Both the position numbers and the translations under genes were made by a program. A DNA stretch of 64,000 nucleotides from Flavobacteriaceae bacterium (GTDB lineage: Bacteria; Bacteroidota; Bacteroidia; Flavobacteriales; Flavobacteriaceae). This document shows positions 1 through 8,318 of this stretch, in pieces. A model generated the notes under the pieces. The model ran no database searches. It was given only the letters and a program-made list of their open reading frames with translations, and was not told where the DNA came from. The DNA is taken from the NCBI GenBank assembly GCA_021648445.1, contig JAKISU010000001.1, positions 1 through 64,000 of the forward strand, written 5' to 3'. How positions within the stretch are numbered: the stretch's first letter is position 1; the number at the start of each line of letters is the position of its first letter.

Positions 1-87
1 CAATATGATAATCACATTTATAGATCACATGGCTAAGTTTCTTATATTTGCTCATAATACAAATATAGGCATAGCCCTTAGAACATG

Positions 88-108
88 ACCACCTGCAAAG
101 CAGGTGGT
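88..108. repeat. perfect hairpin next to the truncated VWA gene
   Basis: A 9-bp perfect inverted repeat (ACCACCTGC / GCAGGTGGT) with an AAA loop, followed by a short T-run. It lies about 10 bp upstream of the point where the VWA reading frame begins without a start. GC-rich hairpins like this occur at the subterminal ends of IS200/IS605-type elements, but no transposase is visible in the 87 bp to the left. It could also be a simple terminator. Nothing else recognisable was seen in bases 1-120. Confidence 0.5.
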
Positions 109-120
109 TTTATAAGATGA

Positions 121-1631
121 AATAAAATTAAAGACATTAAAGTTTTAAAAGGAACTAATGCTACCTCTTTATATGGTAGCAAAGGCGCAAACGGAGTTAT
201 TCTTATCAATACAAAAGCAAGCAACTATCAAAATGAGAATGAAAGCTATGAAGAAATTAAAGAAAATCAATTTGAACATGTTGCTTTTTCACCGCTTTCA
301 ACTTTTTCTATCGATGTAGATAAAGCAGCTTATAGTAATATCAGACGATTTATCAATAACGGGCAAGCAGTTCCAACAGATGCCGTTAAAATTGAAGAAA
401 TGATCAATTACTTTAATTATAATTATACGCAACCAACAGATCAATTCAAACAGAAGTTGCCGCTTCTCCTTGGAATAATCAAACAAAAATTGTAAAAATT
501 GGTTTACAAGGTAAAAAAATAGCAACTGATAAAATTCCTGCTTCCAACCTAGTATTTTTAATTGACGTTTCAGGTTCTATGAGTAGTTATAATAAGTTGC
601 CTTTATTAAAATCAGCCTTTAAATTATTGGTAAAACAATTACGCAATAAAGATAAGGTTTCAATAGTTGTTTATGCAGGTGCAGCAGGTGTAGTTTTAAA
701 ACCGACTTCAGGCGATGATAAAAATAAAATTTTAGAAGCACTTACCAATTTAGAAGCCGGTGGCTCTACTGCCGGTGGAGAAGGTATTGAGTTGGCTTAT
801 AAAATTGCGCAAAAGAATTTCATTAAAAATGGAAATAATAGAATAATCCTTGCAACGGATGGCGATTTTAACGTAGGAGCATCAAGTGATAGATCAATGA
901 AAGAATTGATTGTTGAAAAAAGAAAAACGGGAGTGTTTTTAACCGTTCTAGGATTCGGAATGGGTAATTATAAAGATTCCAAGCTAGAAACATTAGCAAA
1001 TAAAGGAAACGGAAATCACGCATATATAGACACCATGCAAGAAGCAAAACGTGTATTAGGTACTGAATTTGGCGGAACATTATACACCATTGCAAAAGAT
1101 GTGAAGATTCAAGTGGAATTCAACCCTAAAAAAGTTCAAGCATATCGTTTAATTGGTTATGAAAACAGAATGTTAGAAGTTGAAGACTTTAAAGATGACA
1201 AAAAAGATGCGGGCGAGTTGGGTAGTAATCATAGTGTTACTGCTTTATATGAGATAATTCCTGTAGGTGTAAAAAGCAAATATTTAAAGAATATGGATGC
1301 GCTAAAATACACAAGCACTAAAGCAAATAATGACTTTAATGATGAATTATTAACTGTAAAGTTTCGTTATAAAAAACCAACTAAAAAAACGAGTATCGAA
1401 ATGATTCATGTCATAAAAGGTACTGAAACTACATTTGAAAATGCTAGTGTCGACTTTAAATTTGCAACTTCAGTGGCTATATTTGGAATGAAATTACGGA
1501 ATTCAAAATTTGCTAAAAAAATGAACTATGATGATATTGCAGTCATAGCACGTCAATCAAAAGGAAGTGATATAAATGGCTATCGATCAGAATTTATCCG
1601 ATTGGTTGAAATGGTTGAAGCTTTTAATTGA
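121..1631 (+). pseudogene. broken VWA (YfbK-like) protein with TonB-plug-like N-terminus
   Basis: This is the remains of a Bacteroidota VWA protein of the YfbK/DUF3520 type. The upstream part reads in one frame from about 121 (VLKGTNATSLYGSKGANGV, a TonB-plug-like end, then the YfbK-family linker STFSIDVDKAAYSNIRRFIN) to about 445. The protein then continues in a different frame from about 444-450 (TEVAASPWNNQTKIVKIG) through the MIDAS motif DVSGSM, the VWA domain and the C-terminal DUF3520 region (FATSVAIFGMKLR). The ORF-track start at 579 lies inside the MIDAS motif, so it is not a real start. An in-frame TGA stands just before codon 121, no 5' end is present, and a hairpin lies immediately upstream. 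The gene is therefore both 5'-truncated and frameshifted. A sequencing error could explain the frameshift but not the missing 5' end. Confidence 0.8.
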
Positions 1632-1640
1632 TCTAATTGA

Positions 1641-1672
1641 AAACCGTTCTGTATTGGAACGGTTTTTGTTTT
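1641..1672 (+). terminator. rho-independent terminator
   Basis: A 9-bp stem AAACCGTTC / GAACGGTTT with a 7-nt loop and a T-rich tail, 9 bp after the stop codon of the VWA pseudogene. This is a clear intrinsic terminator, which suggests the locus was once a normal transcription unit. Confidence 0.85.
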
Positions 1673-1709
1673 AAAGTTTATATCTTTATAAACAAAAAAC
1701 TAAAATCAA

Positions 1710-2072
1710 ATGAAGAAAATTATTTCAATTCTTTTTATCAGCCTATTATTTATTAGCTACACCAATGCTCAAGACACAAAAGAGAAACAAAAGTGGAAAT
1801 TCGGTTTGCATTTCGATAATTTAAGTGATTCTCAAAGAGCTTTTAATGCAGAAACGAATGGTGTAATTATCAATAAAGTTTCTAAAAATCATCCTGCTGA
1901 AGCTGCCGGTGTTATGGTTGGTGATATTTTAACACATATTGATACTACAGAAATTATTGATCAAAAACAATGTATTCAAGTAATGAAAGATTTTGATACA
2001 TCTTCAGGAAAAGCAATTCTTAAGATTATCCGTAATGGTGTTAAAATGGATATTACAGTTAAATTTGAATGA
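1710..2072 (+). CDS. small secreted PDZ-domain protein
   Basis: A 120-residue protein with a signal peptide (residues 1-20, ending TNAQ) and one PDZ domain filling most of the rest. The PDZ features seen are a carboxylate-loop-like start, the core GVIINKVSKNHPAEAAGVMVGD and the ILTHID strand. No protease domain is attached, so it may bind C-terminal tails of periplasmic or outer-membrane partners rather than cut them. It lies alone between a terminator and a repeat-rich gap, so context gives no partner. The fold is clear; the function is unknown. Confidence 0.75.
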   Translation: MKKIISILFISLLFISYTNAQDTKEKQKWKFGLHFDNLSDSQRAFNAETNGVIINKVSKNHPAEAAGVMVGDILTHIDTTEIIDQKQCIQVMKDFDTSSGKAILKIIRNGVKMDITVKFE

Positions 2073-2130
2073 AAATTAATATCTAAATACGATGAGCTTA
2101 TCCTATTTCTGTATTTTGACTAAATTTATT

Positions 2131-2228
2131 TATATGAAACGAGCATGTTAATCCCGACGCTTCGGGAGCGAACCAGCCTGCGGCGGGCAGGCAGCATGTG
2201 ACCAATAAAAAACAATAAATATAAGCAT
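2131..2228 (+). repeat. leader repeat, copy A
   Basis: The roughly 98 bp before the histidine phosphatase start resemble the regions in front of both lpxD genes (31092-31180 and 36532-36640, reverse strand). Shared blocks are ATGAAACGAGCATGT at the distal end, AGCGAAC in the middle and ACC-N3-TAAAAAA close to the start codon. In this copy two GC-rich palindromes (2152-2167 and 2176-2192) interrupt the element. It ends exactly at the gene, so it may be a shared promoter and 5' leader. Confidence 0.55.
2152..2167. repeat. TCCCGA-N4-TCGGGA palindrome, copy 1
   Basis: A 16-bp palindrome (TCCCGACGCTTCGGGA) inside leader repeat A. It is one of five near-identical 16-mers in this window, all intergenic. 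A second GC-rich inverted repeat, GCCTGC / GCAGGC, follows at 2176-2192. Confidence 0.75.
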
Positions 2229-2729
2229 ATGAAAAAGTATTTTTTTTTACTTAGTTTATTAATTATCATTTGTTCTTCCTACGCACAAGAAAATACAACA
2301 TCTACTTATTATTTAATCCGCCATGCAGAAAAAGACAGAAGTGATACAACCAATAAAAACCCTAGTTTAACCGAAAATGGTCAACAAAGAGCTGAAAAAT
2401 GGAGTCAATTATTTGAACAATTTCAAATTGATGCAGTGTATTCAACTAACTATAAAAGGACTCAAAATACAGCCTTACCAACCGCTAAAAAAAATAATCT
2501 AACTATCAAAACATATCATCCGTTTAAGATTGACATGAAACAATTCTTAAAAGATACCAAAGGTACAAGTGTATTGATAGTCGGACATAGTAATACTACA
2601 CCTAGTTTTGTTAATAAACTAATCGGCAAAGAAGTTTATAAAGATATTGATGATACCAACAATGCTAATCTATATATTGTTACCATCAAAGGTGAGCAAA
2701 TATCGCATGTGTTGGTTAAGATAAAATAA
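2229..2729 (+). CDS. secreted histidine phosphatase superfamily protein
   Basis: A 166-residue protein with a signal peptide (residues 1-19, ending SYAQ) and a compact histidine phosphatase fold. The catalytic motif LIRHAEK is at residues 29-35; its histidine is phosphorylated during catalysis in this family. The second catalytic histidine is in VGHSNT near residue 120. The size matches SixA/PGAM-like single-domain members, but export implies periplasmic action on an unknown phosphomonoester. It is monocistronic, behind leader repeat A. The family call is firm; the substrate cannot be told. Confidence 0.85.
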   Translation: MKKYFFLLSLLIIICSSYAQENTTSTYYLIRHAEKDRSDTTNKNPSLTENGQQRAEKWSQLFEQFQIDAVYSTNYKRTQNTALPTAKKNNLTIKTYHPFKIDMKQFLKDTKGTSVLIVGHSNTTPSFVNKLIGKEVYKDIDDTNNANLYIVTIKGEQISHVLVKIK

Positions 2730-2826
2730 TCTATATAATATGCCATTTGCGAAGCATCTGCCAGAGGCGATGCTGTGGCAATCTCATGAAGTTTTTTTTA
2801 ATTTTCAAGAATCACCATACTGAAAC

Positions 2827-2842
2827 TCCCGAAGATTCGGGA
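2827..2842. repeat. TCCCGA-N4-TCGGGA palindrome, copy 2
   Basis: A perfect 16-bp palindrome family member (TCCCGAAGATTCGGGA) in the gap between the histidine phosphatase and smpB. It lies inside a 60-codon ORF (2747-2929) that looks spurious. Confidence 0.75.
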
Positions 2843-2935
2843 CAGCACAGGCTATATTCGTACCTCATTCCTCGTGAAGACATTTCTATTTTAATTTTTA
2901 AAACCAATAAACCAACAATTCTCTTTTAAAATTTA

Positions 2936-2943
2936 TAATTTTG
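2936..2943 (+). promoter_or_regulatory. -7 promoter box close to the smpB start
   Basis: TAATTTTG matches the Bacteroidota -7 consensus TAnnTTTG and ends 5 bp before the smpB ATG. Transcription from here would give a nearly leaderless mRNA. No convincing -33 TTG is visible, so this is only likely. Confidence 0.45.
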
Positions 2944-2948
2944 CAACA

Positions 2949-3407
2949 ATGCAACCAAAAATTAACATACGGAATAAAAAAGCACGGTTTGAGTATGAAA
3001 TACTGGATACTTATACTGCCGGAATTCAGTTAACCGGAACAGAAATTAAATCTATCCGTGCAAGTAAAGCTCGTATTACCGAAAGCTTTTGTGAATTTAA
3101 CGATACAGGAGAGCTTTTTGTCATTAATATGTTTATTGAAGAATATATCAATGGCAATATCTACAATCACAAACCCAAAAGTGAGCGCAGACTTTTATTG
3201 AATAAACGTGAACTAAAAAAATTACAGAAAGAACTTCAAAATGTTGGTTTGACTATTATTCCGCTTAAACTCTTTTTAACTGGTAAAGGTTGGGCAAAAC
3301 TAGAAATAGCTTTGTGTAAAGGAAAAAAACTATATGATAAAAGAGAATCATTAAAAGATAAAGATAATAAGCGAAATTTAGATAGAATAAAAAAGAATTT
3401 TAAATGA
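2949..3407 (+). CDS. smpB: SsrA-binding protein SmpB
   Basis: A 152-residue, basic protein of normal SmpB length. It binds tmRNA and delivers it to stalled ribosomes for trans-translation in the cytoplasm. The typical N-terminal OB-fold sequences are present: NKKARFEYEILDTYTAGIQLTGTEIKSIR-like residues 8-36, then F-C-E-F near 50, and a lysine-rich C-terminal tail (DKDNKRNLDRIKK) that becomes ordered in the ribosome. The start is at the family position. The stop overlaps the start of the downstream prenyltransferase by 4 bp (ATGA), so the two are likely co-transcribed. Confidence 0.97.
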   Translation: MQPKINIRNKKARFEYEILDTYTAGIQLTGTEIKSIRASKARITESFCEFNDTGELFVINMFIEEYINGNIYNHKPKSERRLLLNKRELKKLQKELQNVGLTIIPLKLFLTGKGWAKLEIALCKGKKLYDKRESLKDKDNKRNLDRIKKNFK

Positions 3408-4333
3408 TAGTTATTGCTTTTTTGCAACTCATACGATGGAAAAATCTTGTGATGATTGTGTGTATTCAACTATTATTCAAATATATTTACTTTTCTGTTT
3501 TTTCAGTTGCAACTACACTTTCAGGCTTTGATTTTAGTATATTATTACTAGCTACAATAACTATTGCCGCTGCAGGGTATATTATCAATGACATTTATGA
3601 TGTTGAAGCTGATAAGATAAATAAACCCAACAAAGTTATTATTGGAAAAAAGATCAGTAAAAAACAAGGATATAACTACTATTATCTATTAAATAGTATT
3701 GGACTCATAGCCGGGCTTTATGTTGCTTATCGAATAAATAAACTTTCTTTCATCGCTATTTTTATTATTACTGCATTATTGCTAAAAGTTTATAATTCTG
3801 ACTTTAAAAAAAGACCATTGACAGGAAATATTATTGTTTCCTTATTGGTATCACTAAGTATATTAATTGTTGGTGTTTTTGATGTAATTCCTGCTATTAC
3901 CGATGAAAATGTTGTTGAACAGTATCATGCCTTTAGAGTACTCATTGATTATTCAGTTTTTGCTTTTATGTTTATGCTCTTACGTGAAATAGTTAAAGAT
4001 ATTGAAGATGTAAATGGAGATAAAAAATTAAAAATGAAAACATTACCTATTTTATTAGGAAGAAGAAGAGCTAAAAATATTGTCTTTGCTTTAAGTTTTG
4101 TTCCCTTGATTTTAGTAACACTTTACAGTTTTAATAATTTCTCTAATGTCCCTTTTATATTAGCATATATGCTCATTATTGTAATGTTACCACTACTCCA
4201 CTTTATGACTAAAATAATTTATGCAAAAACGAAAAAAGATTATACTTACGCCAGTAATTTACTTAAATTCATCATGCTTTTGGGTATGCTTTCAATCTTA
4301 ATTATATCATTAAATATTCATTATGCTAAATAA
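3404..4333 (+). CDS. UbiA-family prenyltransferase
   Basis: A 309-residue polytopic membrane protein, about nine hydrophobic segments, of the UbiA superfamily. The first aspartate-rich motif NDIYDVEADKINKP is at residues 62-75 and the second (DIEDVNGDKKLKMKTLP) near 195-212. Both coordinate Mg-diphosphate in the family. Flavobacterial homologues are usually annotated as geranylgeranylglycerol-phosphate geranylgeranyltransferase-like; the true acceptor is unknown. It overlaps smpB by 4 bp and maf by 11 bp, so it sits in the middle of a tight smpB-ubiA-maf operon. Confidence 0.85.
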   Translation: MIVIAFLQLIRWKNLVMIVCIQLLFKYIYFSVFSVATTLSGFDFSILLLATITIAAAGYIINDIYDVEADKINKPNKVIIGKKISKKQGYNYYYLLNSIGLIAGLYVAYRINKLSFIAIFIITALLLKVYNSDFKKRPLTGNIIVSLLVSLSILIVGVFDVIPAITDENVVEQYHAFRVLIDYSVFAFMFMLLREIVKDIEDVNGDKKLKMKTLPILLGRRRAKNIVFALSFVPLILVTLYSFNNFSNVPFILAYMLIIVMLPLLHFMTKIIYAKTKKDYTYASNLLKFIMLLGMLSILIISLNIHYAK

Positions 4334-4904
4334 AAAATTAGAAAATTACAATATCATATTAGCTTCCGGTTCACCGAGAAGACAACAGTTTTTAAAAGAT
4401 TTAGGATTGAATTTTACTGTAAGATCTATTGGTGTAGAAGAAGTCTACCCAAAATACTTACACGGAAATGAAATTACAAGCTTTTTAGCACAACTTAAAG
4501 CAGATGCGTATGAAAAAACACTCAATGAAAATGATATTTTAATCACGGCAGATACAGTCGTCCGTTTTAACGGAAGAATTTTTGGTAAACCTAAAGATGC
4601 CGATAATGCAAAAAAAATGCTAACTGAACTGTCAAATAATGAACATGAAGTAATTACTTCAATATGTATAAAAACGAATGAGAGCACAAAAATAATTAAT
4701 GATACAACTGTTGTACATCTTGAAAAGTTAAGTGAAGAAGAAATTGAATTTTATATTAATAAATATGCCCCTTATGATAAAGCAGGGAGTTATGGCATAC
4801 AAGAATGGTTAGGATATATTGCTGTTAAAAAAATTGAAGGTAGTTTTTTTAATGTAATGGGGTTTCCTGTTCATAAGTTCTATAAAGAAATGATGAAATT
4901 TTAG
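4323..4904 (+). CDS. maf: Maf-like nucleoside triphosphate pyrophosphatase
   Basis: A 193-residue cytoplasmic protein of the Maf/Ham1 superfamily, which hydrolyses non-canonical or excess NTPs (typically dTTP/UTP) to NMP and diphosphate. The nucleotide-binding motif LASGSPRR is at residues 13-20, the catalytic aspartate in ITADTVV near 72-78, and the GSYGIQ motif towards the C-terminus is intact. Length is normal. It is the last gene of the smpB operon, overlapping the prenyltransferase by 11 bp. Confidence 0.92.
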   Translation: MLNKKLENYNIILASGSPRRQQFLKDLGLNFTVRSIGVEEVYPKYLHGNEITSFLAQLKADAYEKTLNENDILITADTVVRFNGRIFGKPKDADNAKKMLTELSNNEHEVITSICIKTNESTKIINDTTVVHLEKLSEEEIEFYINKYAPYDKAGSYGIQEWLGYIAVKKIEGSFFNVMGFPVHKFYKEMMKF

Positions 4905-4989
4905 AAAATATCATCTCACAATTTTTATTTTTACCACTTCTATAAATAATATTTGAATACAAAATTTTGCGCCTTTGCGCCTTTGCAAG

Positions 4990-5943
4990 ATGAAAAAATA
5001 TACATACACAGAAAAAAAAGATACCCGCTCTGGTTTTGGTGCCGGTTTAACAGAATTAGGTAAAACTAACCCTAATGTTGTAGCACTTTGCGCAGACTTG
5101 ATCGGTTCGTTAAAAATGGATGATTTTAAAAATAATCATCCTGAACGTTTTTTTCAGATAGGTATTGCTGAAGCCAATATGATGTGTATCGCTGCCGGTT
5201 TAACTATTGGCGGAAAAATTCCATTTACAGGAACCTTTGCTAACTTTTCTACTGGTAGAGTTTATGATCAAATTCGTCAATCGATTGCCTATTCTGATAA
5301 AAATGTAAAAATATGTGCTTCACATGCCGGACTAACTTTGGGTGAAGATGGTGCAACACATCAAATTTTAGAAGATATTGGTTTGATGAAGATGCTACCG
5401 GGTATGACCGTTATCAATACCTGTGATTATAATCAGACCAAAGCTGCAACTATTGCTATTGCTGACCATATTGGTCCTGTTTATTTACGTTTCGGGAGAC
5501 CAAAAGTACCTGTGTTTACTGATGTAAATCAAAAGTTTGAAATCGGTAAAGCGGTACAACTTACCGAAGGTACTGATGTTACTATTGTTGCTACCGGACA
5601 TTTAGTTTGGGAAGCATTACAAGCTTCTGAGGCTTTAGAAACTAAAGGTATTTCTGCTGAAGTTATTAATATTCACACTATAAAACCTTTAGATAGTGAA
5701 GCTATACTTAAATCAGTTACCAAAACAGGCTGTATAGTTACTGCTGAAGAACATAATTATTATGGTGGACTTGGCGAAAGTGTTGCCAGGGTTTTAGCAC
5801 AACACAACCCCACTCCACAAGAATTTATTGCCACCAACGATACTTTTGGCGAATCTGGTACACCGGAACAATTGATGGAAAAATACAGATTGAATAGTAA
5901 TGCAATTGTAAAAGCTACAGAAAAGGTTGTAAAAAGAAAATAA
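4990..5943 (+). CDS. transketolase, C-terminal subunit (split type)
   Basis: A 317-residue protein that is the pyrimidine-binding and C-terminal half of a split transketolase. It carries the glutamate that activates thiamine diphosphate (IGIAEANMM region), the GEDGATHQ loop and the C-terminal swivel domain. A complete enzyme moves two-carbon units in the pentose phosphate pathway and needs the separate N-terminal, diphosphate-binding subunit. I start at ATG 4990; the ORF-track TTG at 4975 lies in a GCGCCTTT direct repeat and adds a non-conserved MRLCK. In most flavobacteria I know, the N-half lies directly upstream; here maf is upstream and no N-half is in the window. Confidence 0.9.
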   Translation: MKKYTYTEKKDTRSGFGAGLTELGKTNPNVVALCADLIGSLKMDDFKNNHPERFFQIGIAEANMMCIAAGLTIGGKIPFTGTFANFSTGRVYDQIRQSIAYSDKNVKICASHAGLTLGEDGATHQILEDIGLMKMLPGMTVINTCDYNQTKAATIAIADHIGPVYLRFGRPKVPVFTDVNQKFEIGKAVQLTEGTDVTIVATGHLVWEALQASEALETKGISAEVINIHTIKPLDSEAILKSVTKTGCIVTAEEHNYYGGLGESVARVLAQHNPTPQEFIATNDTFGESGTPEQLMEKYRLNSNAIVKATEKVVKRK

Positions 5944-5956
5944 TATATCCTATTAG

Positions 5957-6399
5957 TAACTATTCAGTACCTAAAGTATTTAGAGTTATAAGTGCCTTAA
6001 GTTAGCGTTTATAGATAGCATAAAATTTGACAAAAAAAGACAAAAACCCTGATGCACTGAGCCTTTCAACTAGTGTTAAGTTAAGTGTACTGTGTTGTAG
6101 TAGGTCGCAAGTATTTTTGTTCTCAGGCGATGCGAAAAATATGCGCCTAGCCATGTTACGCAAGTATTTTTTAAAGAAGTATGGGGCAAAGAATCTCGAA
6201 ATTTCGGGAGTACAGCTAAAGTATGATTAACTTAACACTAGAAGTTTATATTGAGTCTAGTCGAAATACTCAAGGCAGGCTTGTCGAAATAAGCGAAATA
6301 AGTAAAGCGTGAAAAATCAGAAATAAAAAGTTAATAATTAGCGCAAAGTAAAACTTTAGACACTTTAAGTACTTATTAACTCTAAGTACTGAATAGTTA
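5957..6399. repeat. nested inverted-repeat element (MITE-like)
   Basis: The 557-bp gap between the transketolase and the porin holds no credible gene. Its ends carry a perfect 14-bp inverted repeat (TAACTATTCAGTAC at 5957-5970, complement at 6386-6399), extended by TAGAGTTA/TAACTCTA. A second perfect 15-bp inverted repeat, CTAGTGTTAAGTTAA, lies inside at 6070-6084 and 6227-6241. Within that are direct repeats of CGCAAGTATTTTT, a hairpin AGGCG/CGCCT and a TCCCGA-type palindrome (6194-6209). The 67-codon ORF at 6027-6230 sits inside this structure and is probably not a gene. Confidence 0.65.
6194..6209. repeat. TCCCGA-N4-TCGGGA palindrome, copy 3
   Basis: TCTCGAAATTTCGGGA, one mismatch from the palindrome family, inside the nested inverted-repeat element. 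Confidence 0.55.
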
Positions 6400-6441
6400 T
6401 TCCTATCAAATAAATTAACATTCAAAAAAGAATATTGGCAT

Positions 6442-6449
6442 TACTTTTG
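6442..6449 (+). promoter_or_regulatory. -7 promoter box for the porin gene
   Basis: TACTTTTG fits the Bacteroidota -7 consensus TAnnTTTG, 51 bp before the porin start. The leader then contains a short hairpin AGGGG-TTT-CCCCT (6472-6484) just before the ribosome-binding region. No clear -33 TTG at the usual spacing. Confidence 0.5.
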
Positions 6450-6500
6450 CGTTTGATAAACAATTAATAACAGGGGTTTCCCCTTTAAAAATCATTTATC

Positions 6501-7130
6501 ATGAAAAAATTAGTATTAACCATACTAACCCTTACCTTAATTAATGTATCATTCGCTCAAAAAATTGACTTTGGCGCTAAAGCCGGACTCAATTATAATT
6601 TTGGAGGCGATTTATCTGAAGTAGTTCAACAAACTGGTAACAGTTTTGAAAACTTAATAGCCGGTGCTGATAATAAAGCTGGTTTTCACGTTGGTCTTTG
6701 GACTAAGTTTAATATTTTAGGATTGTATATTAGACCTGAATTGGTATACACTCAATTAAACAATTCTTATAACAATACTACCGAGAATGTAAACACTGAT
6801 TTTAAAACAAGTAAGATAGATATTCCAATTCTAATCGGTGTAAAAGTTGTAGGTCCGTTGCACGTTTTTGCAGGCCCTTCTTTTCAATACATCACAAAGT
6901 CAGATTTTAGCCAAAATGAATTTCAAAATATTAAAACGAAAGACTTTACTGCCGGCTTACAGATTGGTGCAGGATTAGAATTTGGTAAACTAGGCTTTGA
7001 TGTACGTTGGGAGAAAGGTTTTGCTAATGATGTAGATGGTGAATTTGCTTCAACAAATATCAATGTTGACAATAGACCTAATCAAATTATTTTCGGACTA
7101 TCATACAGGCTTAATGAAAGAAGAAATTAA
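6501..7130 (+). CDS. outer-membrane beta-barrel (PorT-like porin family) protein
   Basis: A 209-residue protein with a signal peptide (residues 1-19, ending SFAQ) and alternating beta strands typical of an eight-stranded Bacteroidota outer-membrane barrel: KAGLNYNFGG, HVGLWTKFNILGLYIRPELVYTQ, IDIPILIGVK, VFAGPSFQYI and FGLSYRLNERRN. Such proteins are often abundant but of unknown role. It is monocistronic, with its own promoter box and a strong terminator. Nothing points to a specific substrate. Confidence 0.85.
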   Translation: MKKLVLTILTLTLINVSFAQKIDFGAKAGLNYNFGGDLSEVVQQTGNSFENLIAGADNKAGFHVGLWTKFNILGLYIRPELVYTQLNNSYNNTTENVNTDFKTSKIDIPILIGVKVVGPLHVFAGPSFQYITKSDFSQNEFQNIKTKDFTAGLQIGAGLEFGKLGFDVRWEKGFANDVDGEFASTNINVDNRPNQIIFGLSYRLNERRN

Positions 7131-7152
7131 ATAAGTTAGAAATTAGAATAAA

Positions 7153-7196
7153 AAGACCGAAGTTGGAAGTTTTTTCTTTTAGCTTCGGTCTTCTTT
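7153..7196 (+). terminator. rho-independent terminator
   Basis: A 10-bp perfect stem AAGACCGAAG / CTTCGGTCTT with a 20-nt T-rich loop and a CTTTT tail, 22 bp after the porin stop. It may also serve the convergent FKBP gene. Confidence 0.8.
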
Positions 7197-7235
7197 TATA
7201 ACTATGTTTCATCAAAACCCTTATAAAATTACTTT

Positions 7236-8234
7236 TTAACTATCGGCATCCAGATAATCTGGTGTTCCATCACCATCTGTATCATCATTTGTAGGGTCAC
7301 CATCTTCATTTGCATCTTCATCTTTAGTTAATATACCATCATTATCATCATCAGGATCAAGATAATTAGGTATTTCATCATTGTCTGTATCATCATTTAC
7401 AGGGTTACCATCACCATCAACATCTTCATCTCTAGTTAAAACACCATCATCATCATCATCAGGATCAACAAAATTGGGAAAACCATCTCCATCTGTATCA
7501 TCATCAGTAACTTCTCCATCTTCATTTAAGTCTTCATATTTATTTATAGCACCATCATTATCATTATCAGCTTCTATAACTTGTGCTAACTCTATATGAA
7601 ATAACAAAGGTTCATTACTGGGAATACCACCGGTTCCTCGATTACCATATGCCAATCCTGAAGGAAAGAACAGTACTCCTACCCCAGTATCTTCATAAGT
7701 TATCGGATCATTAGGCATTGTGATATTTACACCACTTTTAAAATATGGCATGCCATATTTCCAACCCTGAATAACACCAGTACTTATTGCACCATTAAAA
7801 ATACCACCTGACATATTTTGCCACCCTCTAAGGGTTAAAAAGTTTACATTTTCATCAAATTTAGTACTATCTAATAAAAACCCTCTATATTTAACAAAAA
7901 CCGAGTCATAACGTGTTGGATTCTCATTTACACCTTGATTAACTGCCAAATAATATAGTTTGTAACTAATATCTTCATGAGATATATTTTGGGTCTCTAA
8001 TCGATCATCATCAAACAACGAAGTTTCATTATTTAAAATAGTATCAATAGTACCAAAAGGTTTCTCTTGTGCTGCCGGAATATAGTAATGCGTTTTTAAA
8101 TATTCTATTAATGTTGTATCATCAATCAATGCCTGTGCAGCAGCATCAAAATTATCTGTAGCATCATCATCTTTATTACATGATAAAAATATTATGCTAA
8201 GAGTAAAAATTGGAATTATATATTTTAACTTCAT
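7236..8234 (-). CDS. FKBP-type peptidyl-prolyl isomerase lipoprotein with thrombospondin type 3 repeats
   Basis: A 332-residue exported lipoprotein (lipobox FLSC at residues 16-19). An FKBP domain occupies about residues 95-215 (VFVKYRGFLLDSTKFD, GWKYGMPYFKSG, PSGLAYGNRG, LLFHIELAQV), and about 110 residues of calcium-binding thrombospondin type 3-like repeats (DxDxDGxxNxxD pattern, ending DGDGTPDYLDADS) follow. FKBP domains catalyse proline cis-trans isomerisation and act as chaperones. The acidic tail may hold it at the cell surface or stiffen on binding Ca2+. The gene is monocistronic. Confidence 0.88.
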   Translation of the reverse strand: MKLKYIIPIFTLSIIFLSCNKDDDATDNFDAAAQALIDDTTLIEYLKTHYYIPAAQEKPFGTIDTILNNETSLFDDDRLETQNISHEDISYKLYYLAVNQGVNENPTRYDSVFVKYRGFLLDSTKFDENVNFLTLRGWQNMSGGIFNGAISTGVIQGWKYGMPYFKSGVNITMPNDPITYEDTGVGVLFFPSGLAYGNRGTGGIPSNEPLLFHIELAQVIEADNDNDGAINKYEDLNEDGEVTDDDTDGDGFPNFVDPDDDDDGVLTRDEDVDGDGNPVNDDTDNDEIPNYLDPDDDNDGILTKDEDANEDGDPTNDDTDGDGTPDYLDADS

Positions 8235-8318
8235 AAGTAATTTTTATTTTAGGGCGCAATTTACAGCTATTTTCTATAAAATTTAGAATCAAATGTATTT
8301 TAACAAATTTTTATTATG

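Noticed and set aside
579-1631. ORF-track start for an intact VWA protein
   Set aside because: The start lies inside the metal-binding motif DVSGSM; coding sequence clearly continues upstream in this and a second frame.
2747-2929. 60-codon ORF after the histidine phosphatase
   Set aside because: It consists largely of repeat sequence, including a TCCCGA palindrome, has no recognisable domain and no ribosome-binding site.
6027-6230. 67-codon ORF in the transketolase-porin gap
   Set aside because: It lies within the nested inverted repeats and starts from a non-ATG codon; the composition follows the repeat structure.
7236-7600. Repetitive GATGAT/CATCAT sequence as a tandem DNA repeat or CRISPR
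   Set aside because: It encodes the calcium-binding DxDxDG repeats of the FKBP lipoprotein, with coding-type variation.
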